From positions 2,914,001 to 2,978,000 of the forward strand of contig CBDFJV010000007.1 in assembly GCA_965248605.1 (NCBI GenBank): DNA of 64,000 bases, read 5' to 3'. Position numbers and translations under genes: made by a program. Below are positions 41,814-50,961 of this stretch, piece by piece. The notes beneath the pieces were generated by a model. It did no database searches. It was not told the DNA's origin and was given only the letters and a program-made list of their open reading frames with translations. The number at the start of each line of letters is the position of its first letter. Within the stretch, counting starts at the first letter, position 1. The DNA is from CAUZJF01 sp965248605 (GTDB taxonomy: Bacteria; Chloroflexota; Dehalococcoidia; Lucifugimonadales; CAUZJF01).

Positions 41814-44800
41814 TGGTGTATACGACGGGCACGACGATCAACGTTAGGAAAGTCGAGCTCATGAGCCCGCCGATGACGACCGTCGCGAGCTCTGCTCCGA
41901 TGATCCCGCCATCGGCCTCGACGAAGGCCGCGAGAGGCAACAGAGCGAAGCTCGTCGTGAACGCCGTCATCAGGATCGGTCGCAGTCGGACCTTGGCCCC
42001 CTGGACCAGCGCTTCGGGGATGCTTAAACCTTTCTCTCGTAGCTGTTCCACGAACGCGATGAGGACGATGGCGTTGGTTACCACAATCCCCACCAGTAGC
42101 AGCATGCCCATCATGGCGGGCAGGCCCAGTGTGCGGCCGGTGATGGCCAGCGCTGTTAGCGCCCCGATGACCGCCAGCGGCAGGCTCATAACTATCACGA
42201 AGGGGTTGCGCAGGGCTCCGCGGCTCGCCGCCATCACCAGGTACACGAGTAGAATGCCGATCCCCATCGCGAGGAAGATGTCCTCGAACCCTTCGGCTAT
42301 CTGCGCGAATATGCCCCCGGTCTTCACCTGGACGCCGCCGGGAAGCGTCATTGCATCGATCTTCTGCTGCACCACCAGGCCTATCGCCTGGGCGTCGTCG
42401 CCGGTAATGACCCCGGTTATGCTGGCGGCGCGCCGTCCATCTATGCGACTGACGCTCAGCGGTCCTTCACGCACCACCACGTCGGCGACCTCGTCGAGTC
42501 GTGCGGTCCCCAGAGGCCCCGCAATCGCGATGGCTTTGACCTTCTCGATGTTGTCGACGTCCTCCGAGCTGCCCTTCAGCACTACGGTCGTCGACGAGCC
42601 GTCGAGGTCGACGACTGTTACCGGACGGCCGACCATGAACTGGTTGACCTGGAATGCGACGGTCCGGGCGGTAAGTCCCAGTCTCGCCGCCTCGGCGAGC
42701 TTCACGTCGACTACGATCTCGTCCCTACCTTCGGACACGTCGCTCGTTACGTCGACGATGCCGTCGATCGCGCTGAATTCAGCGGCCAGGACACGGGCGA
42801 CATCTGAGATGGCGTCGTAGTCGTGGCCCGTCACGGCCACCTCCAGGCCGGACACCGGCGGTCCGTCGGAAATCTCGGTGATCGCAATAGTCCGACCCTC
42901 ACGACCTTCGAGATCGTTGCGCAGGTCGTCGATGATATCCTCCGGTGCGTCGTCCTCCAGTCGAACGAAGACGCTGGCCCGGCTGGAACCACCGACACCC
43001 GATCCCGCGCCTGGGATGAAGCCGGATTCCGGGTTTCCAATGGTCGTCTGATAGAGGTCGACAACTCCCCCGGTCGATAGCCTCTCCAGCACTCCCTCGA
43101 CCTGATCGACTTCCGAAAGCGTGCTTTCGATGGAGGATCCCGGCGGCAAGGTCATGTTGATCGATAAGAATCGTGCGCCGCCGGAGCCAAACAGAGTGAC
43201 CGGGATAAACGCCATGAGCCCGACGCTGCCCGCGGTAAGGAGGACGGCAACGACAAGCGTGACCAGCTTGTGGCCCAACGACCATTTGAGCACAGGGGCG
43301 TACACGCGCTGCATCCAGGTCTCCGTTTCGGCGGGGGCCTCCTCGGAGTCAACCTGAGAGATCATGTCCCCTCTACGCAGCAGAATTGCGCCAAGGACGG
43401 GGACTGCGGTCAAGGCGACGAGGAGAGAAGCGATAAGCGCGTACGTGACCGTTAGTGCGAAGGGAGTAAAGAAGGACCCGACCAGCCCCTGGAGGAAAGC
43501 CAGGGGGACAAAAACGACGATGGTCGTCAACGTAGAGGAAGTGATCGCAGGAGCGACTTCTCTGGTCGCTTCCAGGGCGGCCCGGACCCGGTCTTCGTCT
43601 CGCTGGATGCGGCGGTACACGTTCTCCAGGACCACGATGCTGTCGTCGACGACGCGTCCCACCGAGATCGCGAGCCCACCGAGCGTCATGAAGTTCAGTG
43701 TCATGCCCTGAAAGCCCATGAGCAAGATGCCGGTGAAAATGCTGAGCGGAATAGAGAGCCCGATCACGACGGTCGGTCTCAAAGTGAGCTGAAGTCCCTT
43801 GGCGAGAGTAGGCCGGCGGGTCAGGAGGAACGCGAATACAACTAAGACGGCGAATAAGAACCCCAGGAGGGCCTCGCGTTGCAATGTGTCGATCTGTGCC
43901 TGAATGTCCGGACCGTCGTTGATAATAGTGGCGATTCGAATGTCCTCTGGGAGGTCCAAAGCGTCGAGGTTTTCCATGACGGTGCCTGTGACGTCGACGG
44001 TGTTAGCATCCGGCTCCTTGAGGACGCTCACGCCCAGGCTCGGTTTGCCGTTCGTGCGCGAGACGCTGGTAGCCGGGCCCGCGCCGATAGTCACGTCCGC
44101 GACGTCCGACAACAGCACGGGGGGCGCGTCGCCGCTTCCGCCACTTGGGGGCGACCCCTGTCCTCCGCCGGGCGCTACTCCTCCGATCTGAGCGCCGGGG
44201 AATCCGACGACCAGGTCCCTGATCTCGTCCAGCGAATTATAGGAGTGAGTCGTGCGTATGGGGTAGGTCTGTCCGTCCTCGGTGATAGTCCCCGCCGGGA
44301 ACGTAATGTTGTTCTCCTCCAGCGCTTGTGAAATCTGGAATAGAGAGATCCCAGCGGCCGCCAGACGGTCCGGGTCCACCGTGACCAGGACCTGCGGATC
44401 GACGCCGCCAGACAGGTCCGCGCTGAATACGCCGTTTACCTGCGTTATGGCGGGAAGGACCAGCGACTCGACGATGGCCTGGAGGTCCGCTATCTCGCGG
44501 TCGGCCAGGATGCTGAGCTGGAGGACTGGAAAGCTCTCGACATTGATGCGCCCCACCGTCGGTTCTTCCACACCGCTAGGAAACGAGATGCTGCCGATCC
44601 GACTTTGGATGGTCCGTTCAGCCTCGGCCATGTCGATTCCAAACGTAAAGTTGGCAAGAACCAAGGAAAGGTTCTCCGAAGATATCGACTGGATTTCTTC
44701 GATCCCCTCGACGCCCGATATCGCGTTCTCGATGGGCTCCGTAACGTCTGATACGACTGCCTCCGGGTTGGCCGAAGGGTAGAAAGCAGATATCGTCACG

Positions 44801-44934
44801 AGCGGGAATTCGATCTGTGGGAAAAGCTCGACTTGAAGTGAGCGGTACGTAAACACGCCGCCGGACAGCACGAGTAAGATGATCAGAATCGTGACCGACC
44901 TCGAACCCAAGGCCAGCCGAGTTAGGTGACTCAA
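41728..44934 (-). CDS. RND-family efflux transporter permease (AcrB/MdtB type)
   Basis: Inner-membrane proton antiporter, 1068 residues, with the expected two halves, each a large periplasmic loop plus several membrane helices. Helix 1 is VTILIILLVLSGGVFTY; conserved segments include FPQIEFPLVTISAFYPSANPE, GGLAISVGRVVDDSIVVLEN (helix 4 with the paired Asp residues) and LLLVGIVVTNAIVLIAF (helix 10). A membrane-fusion protein and outer-membrane channel are not adjacent, consistent with a cell that has no classical outer membrane or with partners elsewhere. Exports drugs or lipids. Confidence 0.92.
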   Translation of the reverse strand: MSHLTRLALGSRSVTILIILLVLSGGVFTYRSLQVELFPQIEFPLVTISAFYPSANPEAVVSDVTEPIENAISGVEGIEEIQSISSENLSLVLANFTFGIDMAEAERTIQSRIGSISFPSGVEEPTVGRINVESFPVLQLSILADREIADLQAIVESLVLPAITQVNGVFSADLSGGVDPQVLVTVDPDRLAAAGISLFQISQALEENNITFPAGTITEDGQTYPIRTTHSYNSLDEIRDLVVGFPGAQIGGVAPGGGQGSPPSGGSGDAPPVLLSDVADVTIGAGPATSVSRTNGKPSLGVSVLKEPDANTVDVTGTVMENLDALDLPEDIRIATIINDGPDIQAQIDTLQREALLGFLFAVLVVFAFLLTRRPTLAKGLQLTLRPTVVIGLSIPLSIFTGILLMGFQGMTLNFMTLGGLAISVGRVVDDSIVVLENVYRRIQRDEDRVRAALEATREVAPAITSSTLTTIVVFVPLAFLQGLVGSFFTPFALTVTYALIASLLVALTAVPVLGAILLRRGDMISQVDSEEAPAETETWMQRVYAPVLKWSLGHKLVTLVVAVLLTAGSVGLMAFIPVTLFGSGGARFLSINMTLPPGSSIESTLSEVDQVEGVLERLSTGGVVDLYQTTIGNPESGFIPGAGSGVGGSSRASVFVRLEDDAPEDIIDDLRNDLEGREGRTIAITEISDGPPVSGLEVAVTGHDYDAISDVARVLAAEFSAIDGIVDVTSDVSEGRDEIVVDVKLAEAARLGLTARTVAFQVNQFMVGRPVTVVDLDGSSTTVVLKGSSEDVDNIEKVKAIAIAGPLGTARLDEVADVVVREGPLSVSRIDGRRAASITGVITGDDAQAIGLVVQQKIDAMTLPGGVQVKTGGIFAQIAEGFEDIFLAMGIGILLVYLVMAASRGALRNPFVIVMSLPLAVIGALTALAITGRTLGLPAMMGMLLLVGIVVTNAIVLIAFVEQLREKGLSIPEALVQGAKVRLRPILMTAFTTSFALLPLAAFVEADGGIIGAELATVVIGGLMSSTFLTLIVVPVVYTIMHDSIPSLFARLGSRMRRSSGPVAETA

Positions 44935-45089
44935 GGCAGCGATCTCCAGTTTCTATTGTTTGAACACACGTTCGCGGTAACCCACGGCTGAATATAGTAA
45001 CCAGGATCGTTTGGCTTGGCTACACCGGGACGGCTACGGTGCGGTTATCGTCGCTTGCTCCTGGCAGCTATTACGTTGGCTTGAGCTGC

Positions 45090-45110
45090 GGGCAGGTCTG
45101 AGACCTGCCC
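45090..45110. repeat. R3 palindrome
   Basis: GGGCAGGTCTGAGACCTGCC plus C, followed by CCTACG; the same as the copy at 18878. Confidence 0.7.
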
Positions 45111-45184
45111 CTACGCCAAATGGTGCGGCTCTGTGACCCGCCCGAGGGTAAGGACTGTACTTGTGGTTAGCCTAGAGCTAACAA

Positions 45185-45210
45185 TTGCCCAGGTACAGTT
45201 GCTATATAAT
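45185..45210 (+). promoter_or_regulatory. Possible promoter of the SRPBCC-phosphatase-MocA operon
   Basis: A perfect TATAAT (45205-45210) lies 54 bases upstream of the SRPBCC start. The nearest -35-like element, TTGCCC at 45185, is at 14 bases, shorter than usual, so only the -10 box is firm. Confidence 0.4.
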
Positions 45211-45263
45211 AGACCGGCATTCAGACGCGCGGCGCACAGCGGGCGTCGAGGAGATGATGAGAC

Positions 45264-45710
45264 ATGCAAGGCTCAGCCGAGCTAGTCATCAACAAAGGCA
45301 TCGAAGACGTCTGGGCCTATGTTTCCGATTTCAGCAAGATGGGAGAGTGGGTCGAGGGCGTCTCCGACGCACAGCAGGTGCCTGAGGGCGACCTCGAAGC
45401 CGGGAAGAAGCTCAAGAGCAAGTACAGCTACCGTGGCAAGACCTTTGACGTCGAATACGAGGTAACGGAATACGGCCCGCCGAATCGGTTCGGTATGAAG
45501 TCGACCGAGGGCCCGTTCCCGTTCGAGGGCCTCATTGAGCTGGAGACCTACGCGGGCAGCACCAGGGTCACCAACACTATCGACGCCGGTTCCGACGGCT
45601 TAATCACGAGCATCATCTTCTCGGTGTTCGGGTCGTTCGTTCGCAGGTCCATGAACAAGCGCATGCAGCAGGAACTGGAGAAGCTGAAGTCGGTGCTACA
45701 GACCGCCTAG
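45264..45710 (+). CDS. SRPBCC-family lipid-binding/polyketide-cyclase-like protein
   Basis: A 148-residue START-like fold protein: GSAELVINKGIEDVWAYVSD with the usual VWxxV/F pattern, WVEGVSDAQQV, and a C-terminal long helix (RRSMNKRMQQELEKLKSVL). These proteins bind hydrophobic ligands. Stop codon TAG overlaps the GTG start of the next gene by one base, so it is the first gene of a three-gene operon. Confidence 0.85.
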   Translation: MQGSAELVINKGIEDVWAYVSDFSKMGEWVEGVSDAQQVPEGDLEAGKKLKSKYSYRGKTFDVEYEVTEYGPPNRFGMKSTEGPFPFEGLIELETYAGSTRVTNTIDAGSDGLITSIIFSVFGSFVRRSMNKRMQQELEKLKSVLQTA

Positions 45711-46468
45711 TGGCGCGAACAGCACCGACAACCTCCGAACGCCGGATCGACGTTCCCGGCGCCTACAACGTCCGCGATCTGGGCGGCCTTCCAACCTCGG
45801 ACGGCCGGACTACCAAGTGGGGACGTTTCGTTCGCGCGGATCTCTTGTCCGGCCTGCCTGCGGAGTCGCAGGCTACTCTGGCGGATTACGGGATTCGTAC
45901 GGTGGTCGATCTGAGGACGACTTGGGAGACCACGGAATGGCCGAGTTCTTTCGCTAACCATGCCGAGCTTGGACATCATCACCACAATCTACAGGGAGAT
46001 GACCCGCTCTCAGGCTACGTGTTAGGCGACGAAGACTGGCCGGTGTCGGATTCCTATCTTACGTTGCTTAACGTCCGCCGCGGTGCGGTCCGAGACGTGT
46101 TGGCAACCATCGCTGATGGCAACGGGTCTCCGGCCGTGTTCTTCTGTGCGGGCGGCGCGGACCGGACCGGTATCATAGCGGCATTGCTACTCGCCATCGC
46201 TGGCGTCTCGGACGAGGTGATCGCCGAGGACTACTCGCTTACCGCGCAAGGCCTTGTCGACCGCTTTCTCGCCGAAGGCAAGCCGGCGTGGATGCCTCCT
46301 GAGGACCTCACCTCGGGACGCGCTCTCAAGACTCTCGCCCGTCGGGACACGATGCTCGAGATGCTGGGAAAGGTTCGTCGGGACTTCGGGGGTGTCGAGC
46401 CCTATCTCCTGAGCGTCGGCGTGACCAACGCGCAGATCGAAAACATTCGAGACAGCTTCGTCGAGTAG
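45710..46468 (+). CDS. Tyrosine-protein-phosphatase-like protein (Y_phosphatase3 family)
   Basis: A 252-residue member of the family with N-terminal NVRDLGGLPTSDGR, VVDLRTTWE and a Cx5R phosphatase loop, FFCAGGADRTG. The residue before the catalytic Cys is Phe rather than the usual His, which should change Cys reactivity. C-terminal helices are typical. GTG start overlaps the preceding stop. Removes phosphate from tyrosine or a phosphoinositide-like substrate. Confidence 0.83.
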   Translation: MARTAPTTSERRIDVPGAYNVRDLGGLPTSDGRTTKWGRFVRADLLSGLPAESQATLADYGIRTVVDLRTTWETTEWPSSFANHAELGHHHHNLQGDDPLSGYVLGDEDWPVSDSYLTLLNVRRGAVRDVLATIADGNGSPAVFFCAGGADRTGIIAALLLAIAGVSDEVIAEDYSLTAQGLVDRFLAEGKPAWMPPEDLTSGRALKTLARRDTMLEMLGKVRRDFGGVEPYLLSVGVTNAQIENIRDSFVE

Positions 46469-46477
46469 GGGACTCCA

Positions 46478-47797
46478 ATGGCCAAGACCAGATACGCTTT
46501 GGTTGGGACCGGCGGTCGCGCGGTCATGTTCCTAGACCCGCTGGCGACGCGGTTCAAAGACCAGGCCGAGCTGGTCGGCCTCTGTGACCCCAACCCGGCG
46601 CGACTCGCATACCACAACGACAGACTTGCCGACGAGCTCGGCTACCACGAGGTGCCGACCTTCGACGCAGATCAGTTCGACGCCATGGTCGAGGAGACAA
46701 AGCCGGACACGATCATTGTCACGACCATCGACGCGCTCCACCACAAGTACATTATTCGTGCGATGGAGCTGGGCTGCGACGCCGTCACCGAGAAGCCGAT
46801 GACCATCGACGCCGAAAAATGCAACGCCATCCTCGAGGCGGTGCAGAGGACCGGTAAGCAGCTGCGCGTCGCCTTCAACTACCGGTGGGGACCCGGCGCA
46901 ACCACGGTGCGGAAGATGCTTGCCGAGGGTGTCATCGGCGAGATCATCCATGTCGACCTCGACTACATGCTCAACACGAGTCACGGCGCCGACTATTTTC
47001 GGCGGTGGCACCGGGAGAAGGACAAGTCCGGCGGCCTGCTGATACACAAGGCAACGCACCACTTCGACATGGTCAACTGGTGGATCGACGCGGTCCCGGA
47101 GACGGTGTTCGGTATGGGCCGGCTGGCCTTCTACGGCCGAGAGAACGCCGAGCGACGTGGAGAGGCGGTTAAGTACCAGCGCTACCACGGCAGTGACACC
47201 GGCGACGATCCGTTCGCTATTGACCTGACGGCCAGCGAAAAGACACGAGGCCTGTACCTCGACGCTGAAGAGCACGACGGATACGTCCGAGATCGCAACG
47301 TGTTCGGCGACAACATTACCATCGAGGACACGATGAGCGTTCTGGTCCGGTATCGCACTGGCGTGGTGCTCAACTACTCCCTCAACGCTTACCTGCCCCG
47401 CGAGGGCTTCCAGGTCGCGTTCAACGGCACGAAGGGCCGGATGGAGTACCGGGAGGCGCACGCGGTCATGGCCCCAGGTCAGGCGAAGCACGCCGGCCTC
47501 GATCAAGAACATGGCAGCTTCCTGACCGTACGACCGCTGTTTGGCGAGCCCTACGAAGTCGACATAGTCGAGGCCGCAGGTGGGCATGGGGGTGGCGACC
47601 CGCTGCTCCAGGCGCAGATTTTCGACGCGAACGCAATGCCAGATCCGGTCGGCCGCGACGCGGGCCAAGGGCAGGGGGCTGCGTCCATCCTTATCGGGAT
47701 CTCCGCCAACAAGTCCTTCGAGTCCGGTCAGCCCGTACGTGTCGACGAGATCTGCCCCGCTCTCGGCGGCGCCACCCACCTCAGCGAGCTGACTTAG
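46478..47797 (+). CDS. Gfo/Idh/MocA-family oxidoreductase (3)
   Basis: A 439-residue NAD(P)-dependent oxidoreductase, last gene of the SRPBCC-phosphatase operon. Rossmann loop ALVGTGGRAVMFLD, LVGLCDPNPARL, catalytic-lysine motif VTEKPMTIDAEKC, substrate side AFNYRWGPGATTVRKM and GGLLIHKATHHFDMVNWW. An insertion of about 40 residues (EHDGYVRDRNVFGDNI) interrupts the C-terminal sheet. The class often acts on cyclic sugars, but the substrate is not known. Confidence 0.85.
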   Translation: MAKTRYALVGTGGRAVMFLDPLATRFKDQAELVGLCDPNPARLAYHNDRLADELGYHEVPTFDADQFDAMVEETKPDTIIVTTIDALHHKYIIRAMELGCDAVTEKPMTIDAEKCNAILEAVQRTGKQLRVAFNYRWGPGATTVRKMLAEGVIGEIIHVDLDYMLNTSHGADYFRRWHREKDKSGGLLIHKATHHFDMVNWWIDAVPETVFGMGRLAFYGRENAERRGEAVKYQRYHGSDTGDDPFAIDLTASEKTRGLYLDAEEHDGYVRDRNVFGDNITIEDTMSVLVRYRTGVVLNYSLNAYLPREGFQVAFNGTKGRMEYREAHAVMAPGQAKHAGLDQEHGSFLTVRPLFGEPYEVDIVEAAGGHGGGDPLLQAQIFDANAMPDPVGRDAGQGQGAASILIGISANKSFESGQPVRVDEICPALGGATHLSELT

Positions 47798-48370
47798 CGC
47801 AGCTCTACGCTCCCGACGGTGGGGACGGCCCGCCGGCGCGTCTCTGCCCGCCCACACGGCGCCGGTCGTATACAAGGCCCCACTCCGTCATTCCGGCGCA
47901 AGCCGGAATCCAGAAGACCTGAGCTGAGTTGACGCTGAGGACGCAAAGGTGCGGGGAACGTTTCTCTCGTGGAACACCTCACGATTTCCTCCAGATACGA
48001 TTTTGTAGCTGGGGGACCCCTGTTCAACTGTTCCGTTTTCATCCATTTTGTTCCGTTCCGTATGTGGAGTGACGGTCGATTGGGGCGGGAGGTGTTCCAC
48101 TCCCTATCTACAGCGTTATGTCGGAAAGGGGAAACTGTTCCATCTGGCTCGTTCGAAAATAAAAAAGGACAGACTCGTGGGGTCGATCCTTCACAACCAC
48201 GATAGCACATCCGTTCTTGGATGTCATCTGGCGCGCCTGCGGCCACTTCATTTGACAAACGGGCTCCTACGTTATATCCTTACACGTAAGGCGCAAGGCG
48301 GTAATCACCGTCAATCAGTGTGACATTCGGCACTCGCCGGCGTGGTAAACTGTCACCGCCGGAGGCTACG
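47798..48370. other. Gene-free region with repeats and a second half-site array
   Basis: Contains the inverted repeat at 47885-47912, several GTTCC/GGAAC short sites between 47950 and 48150, an AAAATAAAAAAGGACAGA block and a TAGCACATCCGTTCT motif near 48205 that is shared with the gap at 5.69 kb. No gene I would defend. Confidence 0.55.
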
Positions 48371-49804
48371 ATGAAGAACCGACTAGCGATCGCCCTCATG
48401 GTCCTAGGGTTCGGAGGAGCCATTCTCTCCCAAGGAGCCTCCACGGCACTGGCGGCCGGTCCGCATGCGGCTCTGATCGAGTTGGATGAGCCTATTCTGC
48501 CGGCGACAGCCCGGTTCCTCGAGCGGGGCATACAGAAGGCCGCTGACGACGGCGCGAGAGTCGTCGTAGTCACTCTCGACACCCCGGGCGGCCTGATCGA
48601 CCCCACAAGGGACATAGTCACTTCGATCCTTGGCTCTCCGATCCCTGTGGTCGTCTTCGTCTCGCCGCAAGGCGCCCGCGCCGCCTCAGCGGGGACCTTT
48701 ATCACGGCCGCCGCACACGTAGCGGCGATGACGCTCGTATCCAACATCGGGGCTGCCTCGCCAGTTGGCGCCGACGGCGGGAACCTGCCTTCCACCCTGG
48801 AGTCCAAGGTCAAAGAGGACGCGGCTGCAGACATCCGCAGTATCGCTGAGGTACGCGGCCGCAACATCGAAGCTCTCGAAGCAACGGTGATGGAGGCGAA
48901 GTCCTACTCGGCGTCCGAGGCGTTGGAGATCAACATCATAGACGTGATCGCCGTCGACCTCGCCGACCTGCTGGCCCAGATCGATGGACGCACTGTATGC
49001 GTCGGCCAGGGCTGCGCGGTAATCGACGGTCAGCTCCAAGGAGGGTCGTTGATCGAGCTGCAGACCCAGGGCTTGGACGCCATCGTTGTCGAGAGGACGA
49101 TGCTAGAGAGCCTCCTGGCCTTTCTCGCTAATCCCACTGTGACATTCCTCTTACTTTCCTTGGGCGCACTCGGTGTTTTCATTGAGTTCTTCTTAGGTGC
49201 AGGGATGATCTTGCCCGGCATCGTCGGGATTATCTTCCTCGCTCTGGCGTTCGTCGGGATGGGCCAACTGCCGGTCAACTGGGTGGGCATCGTGTTGATC
49301 GGGCTGTCGGTGCTACTGTTCATACTCGAATTCCAAGTTCCGGGGACCTCAGTATTCGGTATCGCCGGTGTGGTGGCGTTCGCGCTGGGCGGCTTACTTC
49401 TTTTCGGCGACTTTGCCCTCCCTGGCTTCACGCCGGAGCCGATCGAGGCGCCCAATCTGCGCGTCAATCCTTTGGTAGTCGCAGTGACTACGGCAGGCAT
49501 GGCGGCGATCGTCGTGTTCTTCGTCCGGAGCATTCTCGGGGCTCGAACGCCCGGCACCCTGGAGCCGACGTCGGTCACCACCCTGGTCGGCCAGACCGGT
49601 GTTGTTACCGCCGAGCTGGCACCCAGAGGTATGGTGCACGTTGGCGGCGAGGAGTGGAGCGCCGTGTCAGATTCGGGCGACACAATCGAAAAGGGCGAGG
49701 AGATCCTCGTCACGGAAGCCGATGGGCTGACGCTCAAGGTTTTCAAGTCGCCCCTGCCTCACGAAGAAGGCGAAGAAGGCACGCCTGAGGTCGAGATGGC
49801 GTAG
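48371..49804 (+). CDS. NfeD-family membrane serine protease (long form)
   Basis: ClpP-like membrane protease joined to an NfeD domain, 477 residues. The signal segment LAIALMVLGFGGAILSQG is followed by the protease core (VVVVTLDTPGGLIDPTRDI, nucleophile Ser in GARAASAGTFI, ALEATVMEAKSYSA), then membrane helices (FLLLSLGALGVFIEFFLGAG, VLIGLSVLLFILEF, VVAFALGGLLLFGD) and a small beta-barrel NfeD domain (LVGQTGVVTAELAP). ATG at 48371, five bases after GGAGG. Forms a conserved pair with the SPFH gene downstream; such pairs are thought to act in membrane quality control. Confidence 0.92.
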   Translation: MKNRLAIALMVLGFGGAILSQGASTALAAGPHAALIELDEPILPATARFLERGIQKAADDGARVVVVTLDTPGGLIDPTRDIVTSILGSPIPVVVFVSPQGARAASAGTFITAAAHVAAMTLVSNIGAASPVGADGGNLPSTLESKVKEDAAADIRSIAEVRGRNIEALEATVMEAKSYSASEALEINIIDVIAVDLADLLAQIDGRTVCVGQGCAVIDGQLQGGSLIELQTQGLDAIVVERTMLESLLAFLANPTVTFLLLSLGALGVFIEFFLGAGMILPGIVGIIFLALAFVGMGQLPVNWVGIVLIGLSVLLFILEFQVPGTSVFGIAGVVAFALGGLLLFGDFALPGFTPEPIEAPNLRVNPLVVAVTTAGMAAIVVFFVRSILGARTPGTLEPTSVTTLVGQTGVVTAELAPRGMVHVGGEEWSAVSDSGDTIEKGEEILVTEADGLTLKVFKSPLPHEEGEEGTPEVEMA

Positions 49805-49907
49805 GAATGTATCCTTGAGAATCCAGCTATAATTTGGCACTTAGCAGCCGGCGATCGGACCGGCTTTCACGAATCGATTGGTCTACGAGTTCCTAGGAGG
49901 GGCTGAA

Positions 49908-50765
49908 ATGGCGATCCTAAACTTCTTGAAGAGCTACGAGCGAATGGCCCGGTTCAAATGGGGCAACTTCGATGGCATGAAGGGTCCGGGCCCAGCGTGG
50001 GTCATACCGATCATGCACTCGGGAAAGAAGGTTGACCTTCGCACCGAGGTGATGGATATCCCAAGGTCGACCAACATCACCAGGGACAACGCCGCGATTG
50101 ACATCGACTTCCTCGTCTACCTGAGAGTGATGGAGGAGACCTCAGACAGATCGGTCTTGACGGTCGAGAACTACCACGCAGCGGTAGTGGGGCTGGCGAC
50201 CACCACCCTGCGTGCCGTGGTGGGCGACATCACTCTCGACGAGGTCCTGTCGCAACGCGAGAAGATAAACAACGCCTTGCGCGAGAAGCTGGACGCCGAG
50301 ACTGGAAGGTGGGGCATCAAGGTCGAGAACGTGGAGATCAGGGAGATCGAGCCGCCGCGGGACATCCAGGAGGCGATGAACAGGCAGATGTCCGCCGAGC
50401 GCGTCAGACGCGCGGTCGTGCTTGAAGCCAGTGGCACCAAAGAGGCGGCCGTTACGGTGGCGGAGGGCGAGAAGCAGGCGGCCATTCTGAAGGCCGAGGG
50501 CCAGCGGCAGGCCGAGATCCTGAGCGCCGAGGGCGACCAGCAGGCCGCTGTCCTTCGGGCCGACGGCTTCGCGACAGCTCTCGACAGGGTCTACGCTATT
50601 GCGCAGAACGTCGACGCGAAGACGATGAGTCTCCAGTACTTCGACACTCTCAAGGCCTTGGGCGCAGGTGCGTCGACCAAGTTCATATTCCCAATGGAGT
50701 TCACCAAGCTCCTGACTCCGTTTACGGGCATGTCCGGCGGCCCTGACGACGACGGGAAGTCGTAA
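49908..50765 (+). CDS. SPFH/band-7 (slipin/stomatin-like) protein
   Basis: A 285-residue stomatin-like protein, 103 bases after the NfeD gene. Band-7 core KGPGPAWVIPIMHSGKKVDL, TEVMDIPRSTNITRDNAAIDI, IEPPRDIQEAMNRQM, AERVRRAVVLEASG; a coiled-coil with Ala/Glu-rich repeats (AEGEKQAAILKAEGQRQAEI) follows. Starts at ATG 49908 after AGGAGGG. Unlike most slipins it has no clear N-terminal hydrophobic hairpin, so it may bind the membrane indirectly or through an amphipathic helix. Confidence 0.88.
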   Translation: MAILNFLKSYERMARFKWGNFDGMKGPGPAWVIPIMHSGKKVDLRTEVMDIPRSTNITRDNAAIDIDFLVYLRVMEETSDRSVLTVENYHAAVVGLATTTLRAVVGDITLDEVLSQREKINNALREKLDAETGRWGIKVENVEIREIEPPRDIQEAMNRQMSAERVRRAVVLEASGTKEAAVTVAEGEKQAAILKAEGQRQAEILSAEGDQQAAVLRADGFATALDRVYAIAQNVDAKTMSLQYFDTLKALGAGASTKFIFPMEFTKLLTPFTGMSGGPDDDGKS

Positions 50766-50805
50766 GTTACGGCACGGCTTCTGGCCTAGTAGATCGGCCT
50801 CTCCA

Positions 50806-50950
50806 TGTCCTTCGCTCCGCTCAGAACGACACTGCTGTCATTCTGACGACCGCAGAGAGGAAGAATCTAGGGACTGCGTCCGTATCCAGGTCGGGTTGCG
50901 GACGCGACCTCCCCAGGTCCTTCGCTTTGCTCAGGACGACAGAGATGACA
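50806..50950. repeat. R1-type repeat cluster
   Basis: Contains CTTTCGCTCCGCTCAGAACG-like, TGTCATTCTGACG, GAAGAATCTAGGG and CCTTCGCTTTGCTCAGGACG segments, parts of the same family as the inverted repeats at 23.8 and 25.9 kb. Ends next to the stop of the dehydrogenase gene. Confidence 0.65.
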
Positions 50951-50961
50951 GAGCCGGTCTG

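Larger units (their letters stand above)
44935..45263. other. Intergenic region with R3 palindrome and promoter
   Basis: Between the RND gene start and the SRPBCC gene. Holds the R3 palindrome at 45090 and a TATAAT box at 45205. No gene seen. Confidence 0.5.

Noticed and set aside
46532..47875. Minus-strand open frame of 447 codons over the third MocA-type gene
   Set aside because: The plus-strand frame has all oxidoreductase motifs; the minus frame is a Val/Asp/Arg-rich shadow.
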